Source of the DNA: Nonomuraea aurantiaca
GTDB lineage: Bacteria; Actinomycetota; Actinomycetes; Streptosporangiales; Streptosporangiaceae
Assembly (NCBI RefSeq): GCF_020215705.1
Contig: NZ_JAIWNB010000019.1
Span: 62,001 to 126,000, forward strand
Reading direction: 5' to 3'
DNA: 64,000 bases
Shown here: positions 39,787-50,317 of the stretch, one piece after another
Numbering within the stretch: the stretch's first letter is position 1
Layout: the number at the start of each line of letters is the position of its first letter
Translations under genes and position numbers: made by a program
Notes under the pieces: generated by a model
Seen by the model: the letters and a program-made list of their open reading frames with translations, nothing else
What the model was told of the DNA's origin: nothing
Database searches by the model: none

Positions 39787-40711
39787 GCCAGCCATGACAG
39801 ACGTGAATGCCTTCGACGCCGTCGCGCTCCGCCTCTTCGACGAGGTGGCCAGGAGCGGCTCGTTCACCGCCGCCGCCGAACTGCTCGGATACACCCAGTC
39901 GGCCGTCTCGCGGCGGATCGCCGCCCTGGAGCGGGCCACCGGTGGGCCGCTGTTCGAGCGGCTGGCCAGGGGCGTACGGCTGACACCGGCGGGCGTGGCG
40001 CTGCACCGGCACGCCGTAGCCGTGCTCGACCGGCTCGACCGCGCCTGCGAGGAGCTGACCGCGATCCACGGCGGCAGCGGCGGCACGCTGCGGGTCGGCG
40101 CGTTCGCCACGGCCAACGTCGATCTCGTGCCCGTGACGCTCAAGCGGTTCGCCGAGCGCCGGCCGGAGGTCGGGCTGCGGCTGGTCGAGGGGCTGACGAC
40201 CCGGCTGATGGAGCGGCTGCAGGCGGGCGCGCTGGACGTCGCGGTGATCAGCGACTACCCCGCCGGGCTGCCCGCCGACGGCGGCCGGATCGTCCCGCTG
40301 CGCGAGGACCGGCTGCTGGTGGCGCTGCCGCGGGCGCACCGGCTGGCCGCCGAGCCCGACGTGGACCTGCGCGACCTGGCCGATGAGACGTGGATCGAGG
40401 CCGCGCCGCGCGGGCAGCCGACGCTGCTCGTCACCGCCTGCGCCGCCGCCGGGTTCACCCCGCGCAGCGGGCTGCGGGTGGCCGAATGGACGGGCAAGTT
40501 CGGCTGCGTCGCCGCCGGGCTCGGGGTGACGCTGGTGCCGGAGCTCGCGGCGCGGGCCGTACCCGCGGATCTGGTGTTGCGGCCCCTGAGGGGGTTGGTC
40601 CCGGCGCGCAAGGTGTACGCGGCCCTGCCTGAAGTGCCGCTGCCGTCCGCGCGGGAGTTCGTCCGATTGCTGGGAGAATGGCAGGTGTGTACGACGGCTT
40701 CGCCTCCGTAG
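39785..40711 (+). CDS. LysR-family transcriptional regulator
   Basis: A 308-aa regulator. The N-terminal winged HTH is at residues 14-73 ('LFDEVARSGSFTAAAELLGY', 'TQSAVSRRIAALERATGGPL', 'VRLTPAGVALHRHAVAVLD'). The C-terminal effector domain begins 'LRVGAFATANVDLVPVTL'. ATG 39785 or the in-frame ATG 39794 (MTDVNAF) could be used; neither has a strong ribosome site. It is divergent from the dehydrogenase-RidA gene, its most likely target. Its 3' end overlaps pabB-like by 34 bp. Confidence 0.93.
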   Translation: MPAMTDVNAFDAVALRLFDEVARSGSFTAAAELLGYTQSAVSRRIAALERATGGPLFERLARGVRLTPAGVALHRHAVAVLDRLDRACEELTAIHGGSGGTLRVGAFATANVDLVPVTLKRFAERRPEVGLRLVEGLTTRLMERLQAGALDVAVISDYPAGLPADGGRIVPLREDRLLVALPRAHRLAAEPDVDLRDLADETWIEAAPRGQPTLLVTACAAAGFTPRSGLRVAEWTGKFGCVAAGLGVTLVPELAARAVPADLVLRPLRGLVPARKVYAALPEVPLPSAREFVRLLGEWQVCTTASPP

Positions 40712-41706
40712 GCAACCTCTTGGCCACCGGCCTGCGCGACCTGACGACCGACCTGGCCGCCCTCGACGGCGACGGCTGGTGGGCGGTGGTGGTCGACTAT
40801 GAGGGCGTCGACAAAGAGGGCAAGGTGACGTGCGCCCGCTTCGACCACGTACGCCAGGCGCCCCTGCCCACCCCCAGGACCCCCTGGCACGGCCCCGCCC
40901 CCGACCGGTGGCACAGCTCCCTCGACCAGGCCGCCTACGAGCGGGGCGTCCAGACCATCCGCGACTACATCGAGCGGGGCGAGGTCTACCAGGCCAACCT
41001 CTGCCGCGTCCTGACCGCGCCGCTGCCCCACGACGCCGACCCGCCGGCCCTGGCCGCCCGCCTGGCCATCGGCAACCCGGCCCCCTACGCGGCCGTCGTC
41101 CAGGTGCCCGGGCTGAGCGTGGTGTCGGCCTCGCCCGAGCTGTACCTGTCGCGCGAGGGGGACATGGTCGAGTCAAGACCGATCAAGGGCACCGGCGCGA
41201 CGGCGGACGACCTGCTGGAGAAGGACTACGCTGAGAATGTCATGATCGTCGACCTGGTCCGCAACGACCTCGGCCGGATCGCCGCCGTCGGCTCCGTCGA
41301 GGTGCCGTCGCTCTGCGCCGTCGAGGAGCATCCCGGGCTGGTCCACCTCGTGTCGACCGTACGGGCCAGGCTGGCGCCGGGAGCGGGCTGGCCGGAGTTG
41401 TTCGCGGCGACCTTCCCACCCGGTTCGGTCACCGGCGCGCCCAAGTCGTCCGCGTTGCGCATCATCAATGAGCTCGAACCGGAGCCGCGCGGGCCGTACT
41501 GTGGGGCCGTGGGCTGGGTCGACGCCGGCCGTCGACGGGCGGCGCTGGCCGTGGGCATCCGTACGTTCTGGATCGAAGCAGGCGAGATCCGCTTCGGCAC
41601 GGGCGCGGGCATAACCTGGGGCAGTGATCCCCGGCGTGAATGGCTCGAGACCGAGCTGAAGGCGTCCAGGCTCATCGCACTGGCATCCTCAGGAGGAAAT
41701 AGATGA
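40678..41706 (+). CDS. pabB: Aminodeoxychorismate synthase component I (PabB-like)
   Basis: A 342-aa chorismate-utilising enzyme converting chorismate to 4-amino-4-deoxychorismate for folate p-aminobenzoate. The signature 'VESRPIKGTGAT' carries the PIKGT Lys that distinguishes PabB from anthranilate synthase (PIAGT). It is followed by 'YAENVMIVDLVRNDLGRIA', 'HLVSTVRARLAPG', 'FPPGSVTGAPKSSALRIINE' and 'GPYCGAVGWVD'. The N-terminal subdomain is shorter than in E. coli PabB. ATG 40678 overlaps the lysR stop; GTG 40687 is an alternative. Its stop overlaps the pabC-like start (ATGA). The glutaminase PabA is not in the window. Confidence 0.9.
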   Translation: MAGVYDGFASVGNLLATGLRDLTTDLAALDGDGWWAVVVDYEGVDKEGKVTCARFDHVRQAPLPTPRTPWHGPAPDRWHSSLDQAAYERGVQTIRDYIERGEVYQANLCRVLTAPLPHDADPPALAARLAIGNPAPYAAVVQVPGLSVVSASPELYLSREGDMVESRPIKGTGATADDLLEKDYAENVMIVDLVRNDLGRIAAVGSVEVPSLCAVEEHPGLVHLVSTVRARLAPGAGWPELFAATFPPGSVTGAPKSSALRIINELEPEPRGPYCGAVGWVDAGRRRAALAVGIRTFWIEAGEIRFGTGAGITWGSDPRREWLETELKASRLIALASSGGNR

Positions 41707-42533
41707 CCATCCCTGTCTGGGTCAACGGGGAGCTGCTCGACCCCGCGCAGGCGACCGTCTCGGTGTTCGACCATGGGCTGATGGTCGGCGACGGAGTCTT
41801 CGAGACCATCAAGATCGTGCACGGCGAGGCGTTCGCGCTCACCAGGCACCTCGACCGGCTCGCGCTGTCGGCCCAGCGCATGGACCTGCCCGCGCCCGAC
41901 CTCGGGGCCATCGAGGACGGCGTCGGCAAGTGCCTGGCCGCCGCGCCCGACTGGCCGCTCGGCCGCATCCGCATCACCTACACCAGCGGCCCGGGCCCCC
42001 TCGGCTCCGACCGCGGCGACCAGGGCACCACCTCGATCGTGATCGTCGACGAGCAGAAGCCGTTCCCCGGCACCGCCAACGTCACCGTCGTCCCCTGGCC
42101 GCGCAACGAGAACGGCGCCCTGGCCGGCGTCAAGAGCACCTCCTACGGCGACAACGCCAAGGCCCTGGCCCACGCCAAGGCGCGCGGCGGCGGCGAGGCC
42201 ATCTTCGGCAACCTCGCGGGCAACCTGTGCGAGGGCACCGGCTCCAACATCTTCATCGTCCGCGACGGGCGGCTGCTCACCCCGACCCTCGACTCCGGCT
42301 GCCTGGCCGGCGTCACCAGGGCGCTGGTGCTCCAATGGTGCGGCGGCGAGGAGACCGACGTACCGCTGTCCGCCCTCTACACCGCCGAGGAGGCGTTCCT
42401 GACCTCCACCACCCGCGACATCCAGCCGATCAGGCTCGTCGACGAGACCGAGCTGCCGGTGGCCCCGGGGCCGATCACCGCGAAGGCGATGCGGATCTTC
42501 GCCGAGCACGCCGCCGCCGACCTCAACCCCTGA
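41703..42533 (+). CDS. pabC: Class IV aminotransferase, 4-amino-4-deoxychorismate lyase-like (PabC)
   Basis: PLP enzyme (276 aa) expected to split aminodeoxychorismate to p-aminobenzoate and pyruvate, completing the step begun by the overlapping upstream gene. Features: 'DHGLMVGDGVFETIKIVHGE' at the N-terminus, 'RHLDRLALSAQRMDLP', the PLP Lys in 'LAGVKSTSYGDNAKALAHAK', 'GEAIFGNLAGNLCEGTGSNI' and 'FLTSTTRDIQPI'. The same fold includes branched-chain and D-amino acid aminotransferases, but the operon with PabB favours PabC. It ends 4 bp before the kinase gene. Confidence 0.88.
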   Translation: MTIPVWVNGELLDPAQATVSVFDHGLMVGDGVFETIKIVHGEAFALTRHLDRLALSAQRMDLPAPDLGAIEDGVGKCLAAAPDWPLGRIRITYTSGPGPLGSDRGDQGTTSIVIVDEQKPFPGTANVTVVPWPRNENGALAGVKSTSYGDNAKALAHAKARGGGEAIFGNLAGNLCEGTGSNIFIVRDGRLLTPTLDSGCLAGVTRALVLQWCGGEETDVPLSALYTAEEAFLTSTTRDIQPIRLVDETELPVAPGPITAKAMRIFAEHAAADLNP

Positions 42534-42537
42534 GCGG

Positions 42538-44219
<1,682 letters not shown>

Positions 44220-44226
<7 letters not shown>

Positions 44227-45572
44227 GACTTCTGGGTCTGGACGTTGAAGTCGTCCATCTTGACCTGCTGGGCCGGGTCGGTCAGCGGATCCTTGATCTC
44301 GATGACGTCCAGGCCGCCCCGGATGTCGCTGGAGTAGATGTAGCCGTTGTAGTAGTAGGCCGACCAGGACCCCGCGACGCCGTTGAACGGGGGCGGATCG
44401 AAGTAGCCGATCTCCCTGGCGTTGGCGGAGTCGGTGAAGTCCCAGATCGACACGCCGCCCTGATACCAGGACTGGACCATGATGTCCTTGCCCGGCACCG
44501 GGAGGAGCGAGCCGTTGTGGGCGACGCAGTTCTCGTCCTGCTCCTGCTCGCGCGGGATCTTGAAGTAGCCGCGCCGCTCCAGCTGGCCGTTCGTGAGGTC
44601 GTAGATCGCGTCCGCGCCCTTGGTCCGGGGCGTGTCCCGGTCGCAGGTCGGCGCCGAGCCGCCGCCCAGCTCGTCGCTGAACACCACCTTGGTCGCGTCG
44701 TTGTTGAACGTCGCCGAATGCCAGAGCTGGAAGTTCTCCTCGTCGCGTATCCGCTGGAGCAGCTTCGGGTTGACCGGGTCGGAGATGTCGAGCAGCACGC
44801 CGTCACCGAAGCAGGCGGCCGCGGCCAGCTTCTTCTCCGGGTACGCCGTGATGTCGTGGCACCCGGCGCCCGTCTCCTCGCGGTCCGGGAAGAAGTTCGG
44901 CCGCGCCACGATCTTGGCGGCCTTGGGGTCCTTGGTGGGGATCTCCACGACCTGGAGGAGTTCGTGCGGCGGCGGGCAGGTGTCCGACTCCGGCTCGGGG
45001 CCGGGCGACGACACGTACACGTACAGCGTCTCCCCGTCGGGGATCATCGTGTGCGTGTGCGAGCCGCAGTCGGTCGCGACGGCCGAGACGTACTTCGGGT
45101 TCTTCTTGTCGCTGACGTCGAAGATCCGCAGCCCTTCCCAGGCGCGGCTGTTGGTCGTGGAGGCGCAGCTCTCGTCGCTGCGCGGCTCGTCGATCGACAG
45201 GATCAGCAGATCGCCGTAGATCGAGACGTCGTTCTGCTGCGCCGGGCAGGCGACCTGGCTGACGGTCTTGGGCTTGGTGGGATCGCTGATGTCGTAGATC
45301 GAGAACCCGCCGAAATTGCCCACGTACGCGTAGTCGCCCTGGAAGGCCAGGTCGGTGTTCCAGTCCATGGCGCCGTTGAGCGGCGCCGTACGGGGCACGT
45401 GGGCGACCCGCTTGACGTTCGGGCTCGTCTTCGCGTCACCGGTCGGCTGGGCGGTGGTGAGGGGCTCACTCCCGTCTACGGAGGGGTCCTCTCCTCGCGG
45501 ACCGGCGCTGCACGCGGCCACCAGCAGGAGCGCCGCGCACGCCGCCGCCACCCGTACCTTTCCGAAGATCAC
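44220..45572 (-). CDS. LVIVD-repeat (beta-propeller-like) lipoprotein
   Basis: A 450-aa secreted lipoprotein. Signal peptide with lipobox 'LLLVAACSAG'. The mature part consists of LVIVD-type repeats: 'NTDLAFQGDYAYVGNFGGFS', 'IYDISDPTKPKTVSQVACPA', 'GLRIFDVSDKKNPKYVSAVA', 'GVLLDISDPVNPKLLQRI', 'GVSIWDFTDSANAREIGYFD'. Several Cys pairs and acidic loops suggest disulfides and metal or ligand binding. Function unknown. GTG 45572 is given; GTG 45551 with AAAGG upstream is an alternative. It is divergent from the DUF305 lipoprotein, with a gap of only about 30 bp. Confidence 0.9.
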
Positions 45573-45608
45573 GCACTTCCCTCTCGTTCCTGGGTCACTA
45601 TGGAAGCT

Positions 45609-46268
45609 ATGTCAGTAAGGTCCCGGTTGCGGGCGTTCGGCGCCGCAGTCTTGGCGGCACTCGCGCTGCCCATGCTGTCGGCGTGCGCCCAGGAGGCGGA
45701 GCAGCCGTCCGCGATCGGCACCGACGCTCCGGTGATCGTCCCACAGGGCCCGGGCACCCCTGCCCGCACGGCCACGCCCGGCGAACGCCTCGGCCGGCCG
45801 CCGACCGCCCCAAGCGCCGCCGACGTCCGCTTCGCCGAGGGGATGATCCCGCACCACCGGCAGGCGCTGGAGATGACCGGCCTGGTCAAGGACCGTACGG
45901 CGACACCGGCCGTACTCCGCTTCGCCGAGCAGATCGCCAGTGCGCAGCGTCCCGAGATCACCGTCATGTCCTCCTGGCTCGCCTCCCTCGGCCGCCCGGT
46001 CCCCGGCGACCACTCTCACGGCCCGGAGGGCTACGGCATGGCCACCCTGGAGGAGATGAACGCGCTGCGGGCGGCCCGCGCGGCCGCCTTCGACCGCCTG
46101 TTCCTGCAACTCATGGTCAGACACCACGGGGGCGCCCTGAAGATGGCCGACGAAGAGCTCGCCGCCGGCACGGACCAGCCGATGAGACGCATGGCGAGAG
46201 ACGTCTACTCGGGCCAGAGCATCGAGATTACGAGGTTGAAAGCGGCGTTGACCGAGATCACCCAATAA
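45609..46268 (+). CDS. DUF305-domain lipoprotein
   Basis: A 219-aa secreted lipoprotein. Signal peptide with lipobox 'PMLSACAQ', a Pro/Thr-rich spacer, then a four-helix ferritin-like DUF305 domain with the paired His motifs 'FAEGMIPHHRQALEMTGL' and 'LMVRHHGGALKMADEELAAG', plus 'DHSHGPEGYGMATLEEM'. The His/Met pattern suggests metal (possibly copper) binding. An in-frame ATG at 45600 adds three residues. Often found next to LVIVD proteins, as here, which argues for a joint envelope function. A strong hairpin follows the stop. Confidence 0.92.
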   Translation: MSVRSRLRAFGAAVLAALALPMLSACAQEAEQPSAIGTDAPVIVPQGPGTPARTATPGERLGRPPTAPSAADVRFAEGMIPHHRQALEMTGLVKDRTATPAVLRFAEQIASAQRPEITVMSSWLASLGRPVPGDHSHGPEGYGMATLEEMNALRAARAAAFDRLFLQLMVRHHGGALKMADEELAAGTDQPMRRMARDVYSGQSIEITRLKAALTEITQ

Positions 46269-46286
46269 TCCCAGCAAACCATCAGG

Positions 46287-46319
46287 AACCCGACATGCCG
46301 TCTATGGTCATGTCGGGTT
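46287..46319 (+). terminator. Hairpin terminator after DUF305 gene
   Basis: Perfect 11-bp inverted repeat AACCCGACATG / CATGTCGGGTT with an 11-nt loop, starting 18 bp after the DUF305 stop. No T-tract follows, common in actinomycete terminators. Confidence 0.75.
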
Positions 46320-46586
46320 ATGGCGCGGGCATCGGGCATGTGGCACTTACGCCAAGATCCCGACGAAGGGCGATGCCCGCCGGGAGAAGTGCGGGGGCGG
46401 GCCCCAGTCCAGGTTCACCGGACCCCGGCTTAATGATCAGGCCCCGGCCATTTCACGGACCGGGGCCAAGAATGCGCACGTCACGGCGCCCGGCCACCTC
46501 CACCGGAGGAGCGTGCCCTTGGACAGAGCCCAGCCCTGTGCGGAGTCTGGGGCTCACCGGGCCGGCCGTAAAAGATCAAATAAAGG
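46320..46586. other. Intergenic region with a second GC-rich hairpin
   Basis: No gene recognised between the DUF305 and ssgB stops. The inverted repeat GGCCCCGG / CCGGGGCC at 46440-46467 (12-nt loop) could terminate ssgB transcription on the minus strand. Several short G- and C-runs around 46375-46435 could fold further. A structured RNA cannot be excluded but I see no known family. Confidence 0.5.
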
Positions 46587-47003
46587 TCAACTCGGCCAGA
46601 GCATATTGGTGAGTTCGGCGTCGAGGTCCATGAAGTCGGTCTCGCGACCGGCGGACACCTTCTCGTAGGTGCGGTGGAGGAACTCGGTCAGCGGCGCCAG
46701 CGGCACCTCGAACAGTGCCTGGCCGAACGGCGAGGTCAAACTGATGTGCAGGGTGCGTTCGCCGTCGGCGCGTGCGGGCCACACCTGCACGTCGCCGTCG
46801 CCGACGCGTCTCACGATGCCTACTGTCAGCAACTCACGGGCAAAGATCCACTCGACCGGTTCGTCGTTCCCTACGTGGAAGGCCATGCGGATGGCGTACG
46901 GGTCGTCGGCCGTGTAACTCAGTCCGGCGAGCAGGGGGACGGTAGTACGGTCGGGGACCACAAGCCGAAGGCCAAGCTCGGCGGAGACGGTGGTGCTGTT
47001 CAT
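46587..47003 (-). CDS. ssgB: Sporulation/cell-division regulator SsgB
   Basis: SsgA-like protein of 138 aa, specific to sporulating actinomycetes. In Streptomyces, SsgB recruits FtsZ to future sporulation septa. The sequence covers the whole family: 'TTVSAELGLRLVVPDRTTVP', 'YTADDPYAIRMAFHVGNDEP', 'VEWIFARELLTVGIVRRVGD', 'DVQVWPARADGERTLHISLT', 'FLHRTYEKVSAGRETDFMDL'. I chose ATG 47003 (MNSTTVSAEL), matching the usual N-terminus. The frame is open 26 codons further upstream, probably without meaning. Monocistronic. Confidence 0.94.
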   Translation of the reverse strand: MNSTTVSAELGLRLVVPDRTTVPLLAGLSYTADDPYAIRMAFHVGNDEPVEWIFARELLTVGIVRRVGDGDVQVWPARADGERTLHISLTSPFGQALFEVPLAPLTEFLHRTYEKVSAGRETDFMDLDAELTNMLWPS

Positions 47004-47429
47004 CGTCAGCCAAACCTTTTCGTCGAAGGTCCCCTCTTCGGGGCTATCACTGCTCTGACGGACTTCGTCCTGAGCTATCACGCGGAACGAAGAAACCTGT
47101 AGGAAAGATTCCGCTCCTAGGCCCTTCTGTAACGCACATCACAGCTGGACATTTAGGCATCTACCTGGCTAAACGGCATCAATCGGGTCGTATTTACAAG
47201 GGTTTTGCGTGTTCGTGGAGCCTGTTCCGGGGAGCCCACCAAGAACGTTCCTTGAGAAAAGATCACGATCGGCACCTACCGGAACACGACGATGGTATGC
47301 CAACGAGCCGTCACGCCGATGGGCAACCGCACCCTTTCCCCGAATCCCCCTCCGCGCCTCCCACCGCTTCGCCACCAGGTCCCGGAGTGCGGTATGGTTT
47401 TCCCGTCGGCGCCGCAAGGGGCCGCAGGG
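47004..47429. other. Intergenic region between ssgB and tRNA-Val
   Basis: 426 bp. The part 47095-47215 is clearly lower in GC than the surroundings and should contain the ssgB promoter (minus strand). I cannot assign a sigma-factor class. A short minus-strand open frame at 47169-47417 lacks ribosome site or family and is not called. The tRNA promoter should lie in the last 100 bp. Confidence 0.55.
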
Positions 47430-47504
47430 CGGGCGATTAGCTCAGCGGGAGAGCGCTTCGTTCACACCGAAGAGGTCACTGGTTCGATCCCAGTATCGCC
47501 CACC
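47430..47504 (+). tRNA. tRNA-Val (CAC)
   Basis: GGGCGAT acceptor pairs with ATCGCCC (47494-47500). D-arm is TAGCTCAGCGGGAGAGC. The anticodon stem-loop CTTCG-TTCACAC-CGAAG gives anticodon CAC. T-arm is CTGGTTCGATCCCAG. The discriminator A is followed by an encoded CCA (47502-47504). Confidence 0.97.
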
Positions 47505-47540
47505 ACGTTCGTCGCAGGTCGGAGGCTCGCTACTCGTCAT

Positions 47541-47558
47541 GAGGGGCGGGCCTCTTTT
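47541..47558 (+). terminator. Rho-independent-like terminator after tRNA-Val
   Basis: GAGG-GGCGGG-CCTC followed directly by TTTT, about 37 bp downstream of the tRNA. The short stem plus T-run fits an intrinsic terminator. Confidence 0.6.
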
Positions 47559-47746
47559 CATGCGTGCCTCGCCTCATGCGTGCCCGGTGCGTCAGATGTC
47601 GCGCCGCACGGTCGGCAGACGGTGGCCGGCGACCACGGGTGACCGGATGCGGACACCGGCCTGGTGAGCCCGAGACGCTTGGCCCCTGTGAGCCCGAGAC
47701 GCCCCGCCCACGCCCAAGATGGACAGGGCGTCTTCACGACGCGCTC

Positions 47747-47971
47747 CTACTTGGCGGCCTCGACGAGGTTGACGATGGCCACCGCGGCGCGGAAGTGTTT
47801 GTTGCGGCCGAGATCGCCGATGGTCTTGATGTTGAACGCCTTGGCCAGCGACTCGGCGTCGGCGTCGCTCACCCCGGCGAGCGCGCTCACCGGGGCGGTG
47901 GGCAGCTTCTCCAGGTCGTACTTCTCGAATGCCTTGTCGAGCAGCTTGTCGAGATTGGCGTTGATCGTCAT
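47747..47971 (-). CDS. Small helix-hairpin-helix-like protein, 74 aa
   Basis: Small cytoplasmic protein starting MTINANLDKLLDKAFEKYDL. GGAGGTG lies 5-6 nt upstream of ATG 47971, which fixes the start; the longer open frame is spurious. The middle 'APVSALAGVSDADAESLAKA' and 'FNIKTIGDLGRNKHFRAAVA' resemble a helix-hairpin-helix / DUF4332-like fold ('L.GV…A..L…F.I.TI.DL'). No further domain. Function unknown. Flanked by tRNA-Val and the histidine kinase gene. Confidence 0.75.
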   Translation of the reverse strand: MTINANLDKLLDKAFEKYDLEKLPTAPVSALAGVSDADAESLAKAFNIKTIGDLGRNKHFRAAVAIVNLVEAAK

Positions 47972-48151
47972 GGCGCACCTCCGTGTGGTGGTCGGGCAGC
48001 GGGTCGCTACATCTCCCACAGGGAGGTTTTCAGCCTTGTCATGATCCGCCCTGGAACGACCCGGCCACCTTCCCTGGTCATGAGAGTGGCTTGCCGAATC
48101 TCTTGACCCGGGGGCCTTCACCAAGCCGGCGACCTCGTCCCCGCGTGCGGC

Positions 48152-49573
48152 TCAGAAGCGCCGCTCCGGTTCACGGTCGGAGCGGTCGGACCGGTCAGGT
48201 TGGTCGGGTTGGTCAGGCCGGTGGGGGTGGGCGGCGAGCTCGGTTCTGGGGGGCGGGTGGTGCGGGACGGCGGGATCCGCCGGGAGGCGGACGGTGAACA
48301 CCGCGCCCGCTCCCAGCCGCCCGTCCGCCGTGATCGTGCCGCCGTGCCCGTCCACCACCTCCCGTACGAGGGCCAGCCCCAGCCCGAAGCCCTGGCCGAC
48401 GAACCGGGTGAACAGCCGCTCGGAGTCGGCGGGGTTCAGGCCCACCCCGTCGTCCCGCACCGTGAGCTCCACCACCTCCGGGCCGCCGACGACCGTCACC
48501 CAGATGTGGCCGCCCGCACTCGTGTGGCCGAGGGCGTTGTCCAGCAGCGCGGAGATCACCCGGCGGAGGGCCGACTGCGCCCCGCGTACGAGGTGGGCGT
48601 CGAGGCCCTGGCGGTGTACCTCGATCGTCACGCCGCGCGCCGCCGCGCGGGCCGCCTCGGCCACGGCCAGCTCCTCGGCCAGCGCCGCCAGGTCGACGGG
48701 GACGAACGGCCGGCGCAGCTGCCTGAACTGGGCCGACACCAGCAGATCCTCGACCACCTCGCCCAGCTGGCGGCTGCCGGTGACCAGCTGGTCGACCTCG
48801 TCGATGACCAGGATCGGGTCGGTGCCGCGCCGCAGCTGGCGGGCGACGAGCTGGGCGCGGGTGTGCAGGCGGGTCAGCGGGGTGCGCAGCTCGTGGCTGA
48901 CGTCGGCGGCGAACCTGCGCTGGCGGGCCAGGGCCTCACCCAGCGGCGCGATCGCCCGGCGGGCGAGGACCTGGCCGATCAGCAGCGCGGCCAGCAGCCC
49001 GGCGAGCTCGGCGGCGGCGATGGTGCGCAGCAGGCGTTGCCGTTCGGCGGCCTGGTAGCGAAGGTCGATCACCGCCTGAGTCGCCACCTCACCGCGCCGC
49101 TCGGTGCGTACGAGATAGCTCTGCCCGGCCAGCTCGACCTGGGCGACCCGTGGTTCGCCGCCGGTGGTGGCCAGGGACAGCGCGATGCGCAGGGGGAGCG
49201 CCGCCGGTGCGCCGGGAGAGCCCTGTACGGTGTCGCCGCGCAGTTCGAACAGCCAGATGCAGGGGGGAGGGTGGGCGACGGAGCCGTATTGCGTCGCGGC
49301 GGCCAGATCACGCCGGGCGGAGGCGCTCTGGTCGCTCACGGTGACGCAGTAGACCATCACCCCGAAGAGCGCGAGCACCACCGAGATCGCGCCCGCCACC
49401 TGTACGGTGACCCGGCGGCGGGCCCGGCCCAGCAGACGCCGCTCGGGATCGGCCGCGGTGACCTGGCGGCGGGTCCGGATCAGCAGACGCCGCTCGGGAT
49501 CGGCCGCGGTGGCCCGGCGGCGGGTTCGGATCAGTGGGCGTCGCTCCGGATCGGCGGCCGGTCGCCCTCTCAC
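48152..49573 (-). CDS. Sensor histidine kinase
   Basis: Two-component membrane kinase, 473 aa. After an Arg-rich repeat (residues 6-56) come TM1 (about 57-78), a short extracytoplasmic domain, TM2 (about 184-202), then HisKA with phospho-acceptor His227 in 'FAADVSHELRTPLTRLHTRA'. The HATPase_c boxes are 'LLDNALGHTS' (N box), 'VRDDGVGLNPADSERLFTRF' (G1/F) and 'GFGLGLALVREVV' (G2). The C-terminal tail 'HRPDQPDQPDRSDRSDREPE' is low-complexity. The start ATG overlaps the response-regulator stop (ATGA), supporting the full N-terminus. The signal is unknown. Confidence 0.93.
   Translation of the reverse strand: MRGRPAADPERRPLIRTRRRATAADPERRLLIRTRRQVTAADPERRLLGRARRRVTVQVAGAISVVLALFGVMVYCVTVSDQSASARRDLAAATQYGSVAHPPPCIWLFELRGDTVQGSPGAPAALPLRIALSLATTGGEPRVAQVELAGQSYLVRTERRGEVATQAVIDLRYQAAERQRLLRTIAAAELAGLLAALLIGQVLARRAIAPLGEALARQRRFAADVSHELRTPLTRLHTRAQLVARQLRRGTDPILVIDEVDQLVTGSRQLGEVVEDLLVSAQFRQLRRPFVPVDLAALAEELAVAEAARAAARGVTIEVHRQGLDAHLVRGAQSALRRVISALLDNALGHTSAGGHIWVTVVGGPEVVELTVRDDGVGLNPADSERLFTRFVGQGFGLGLALVREVVDGHGGTITADGRLGAGAVFTVRLPADPAVPHHPPPRTELAAHPHRPDQPDQPDRSDRSDREPERRF
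49406..49558 (-). repeat. 3 x 51-bp tandem repeat encoding an Arg-rich N-terminus of the histidine kinase
   Basis: Three near-identical 51-nt units encode AADPERRPLIRTRRRAT, AADPERRLLIRTRRQVT and AADPERRLLGRARRRVT, directly before TM1. The last unit runs into the ancestral-looking juxtamembrane 'RARRRVTVQVA', so the two upstream copies look like duplications of it. All units keep frame. Confidence 0.92.
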
Positions 49574-50259
49574 AGCTCACCCAGGCGGTAGCCCACGCCC
49601 CGTACGGTGCTGACGATGCCCGGTCCCAGCTTGCCGCGCAGGTAGTAGACGTAGGTGTCCACGATCGCGTCGGTCCGGGCGCCGTCGAAGACCCGTTGCC
49701 GCAGCGAGGCGCGCGTGTGCACCTGCCGCGGCCGGATCGCCAGCGCGTGCAGCAGCCGCGCCTCCTGGCCGGACAGGGCCACCTGCTCTCCGGTCGGCAG
49801 CCGTACGGTGTGGGCCTCCGGATCCAGCCAGCCCGCGCCGACGGGCAGCAGCCCGGCCTGGTCCAGGTTCCTGCGGTGCAGCGCCCGTACCCTGGCCAGC
49901 AGCTCGTCGATCTCGAACGGCTTGACCAGGTAGTCCTCGGCCCCCGCGTCGAGCCCGGTGACCCGGTCGGCGACCGTGCCGAAGGCGCTGAGGACGAGCA
50001 CCGGCACGGTGACGGCCTGCCGGCGCAGCCGCCGCAGCAGGTCGATGCCGTCGACCACCGGCAGGCCCCGGTCGACGATCATGGCGTCGTAGGCGCGGCT
50101 CAGGCCCAGATGCAGGCCCCGCTGCCCCTCCAGGGCCAGGTCGACCGTGTATCCCTCGTCGGTGAACAGCTCCACCAGCATGCCCCCGAGCTCGCGGTCA
50201 TCCTCCACGAGCAGCAGCCGACGGGAGGGGGAGCCGGCTGTACTCGATGTCCCAGCCAC
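49570..50259 (-). CDS. OmpR-family response regulator
   Basis: A 229-aa regulator. Receiver domain: acidic pocket 'LLLVEDDREL', phospho-acceptor Asp63 in 'DAMIVDRGLPVVDG', Ser in 'VLVLSAFG', Lys in 'LVKPFEIDELLAR'. C-terminal winged helix: 'LSGQEARLLHALAIRPRQVH' and 'VDTYVYYLRGKLGPGIVSTV'. It forms an operon with the overlapping kinase and lies 58 bp downstream of the antiporter of the P450 operon, on the same strand, so read-through from that operon is possible. Confidence 0.95.
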   Translation of the reverse strand: MAGTSSTAGSPSRRLLLVEDDRELGGMLVELFTDEGYTVDLALEGQRGLHLGLSRAYDAMIVDRGLPVVDGIDLLRRLRRQAVTVPVLVLSAFGTVADRVTGLDAGAEDYLVKPFEIDELLARVRALHRRNLDQAGLLPVGAGWLDPEAHTVRLPTGEQVALSGQEARLLHALAIRPRQVHTRASLRQRVFDGARTDAIVDTYVYYLRGKLGPGIVSTVRGVGYRLGEL

Positions 50260-50317
50260 GGATCAACCGTTGCATCACCGCCGCAGAATTACCAGGGTCC
50301 CAACAAGTCTTGACATT

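Noticed and set aside
47169..47417. Possible 82-aa protein upstream of tRNA-Val
   Set aside because: No ribosome-binding site, no domain, and located in a promoter-like region.
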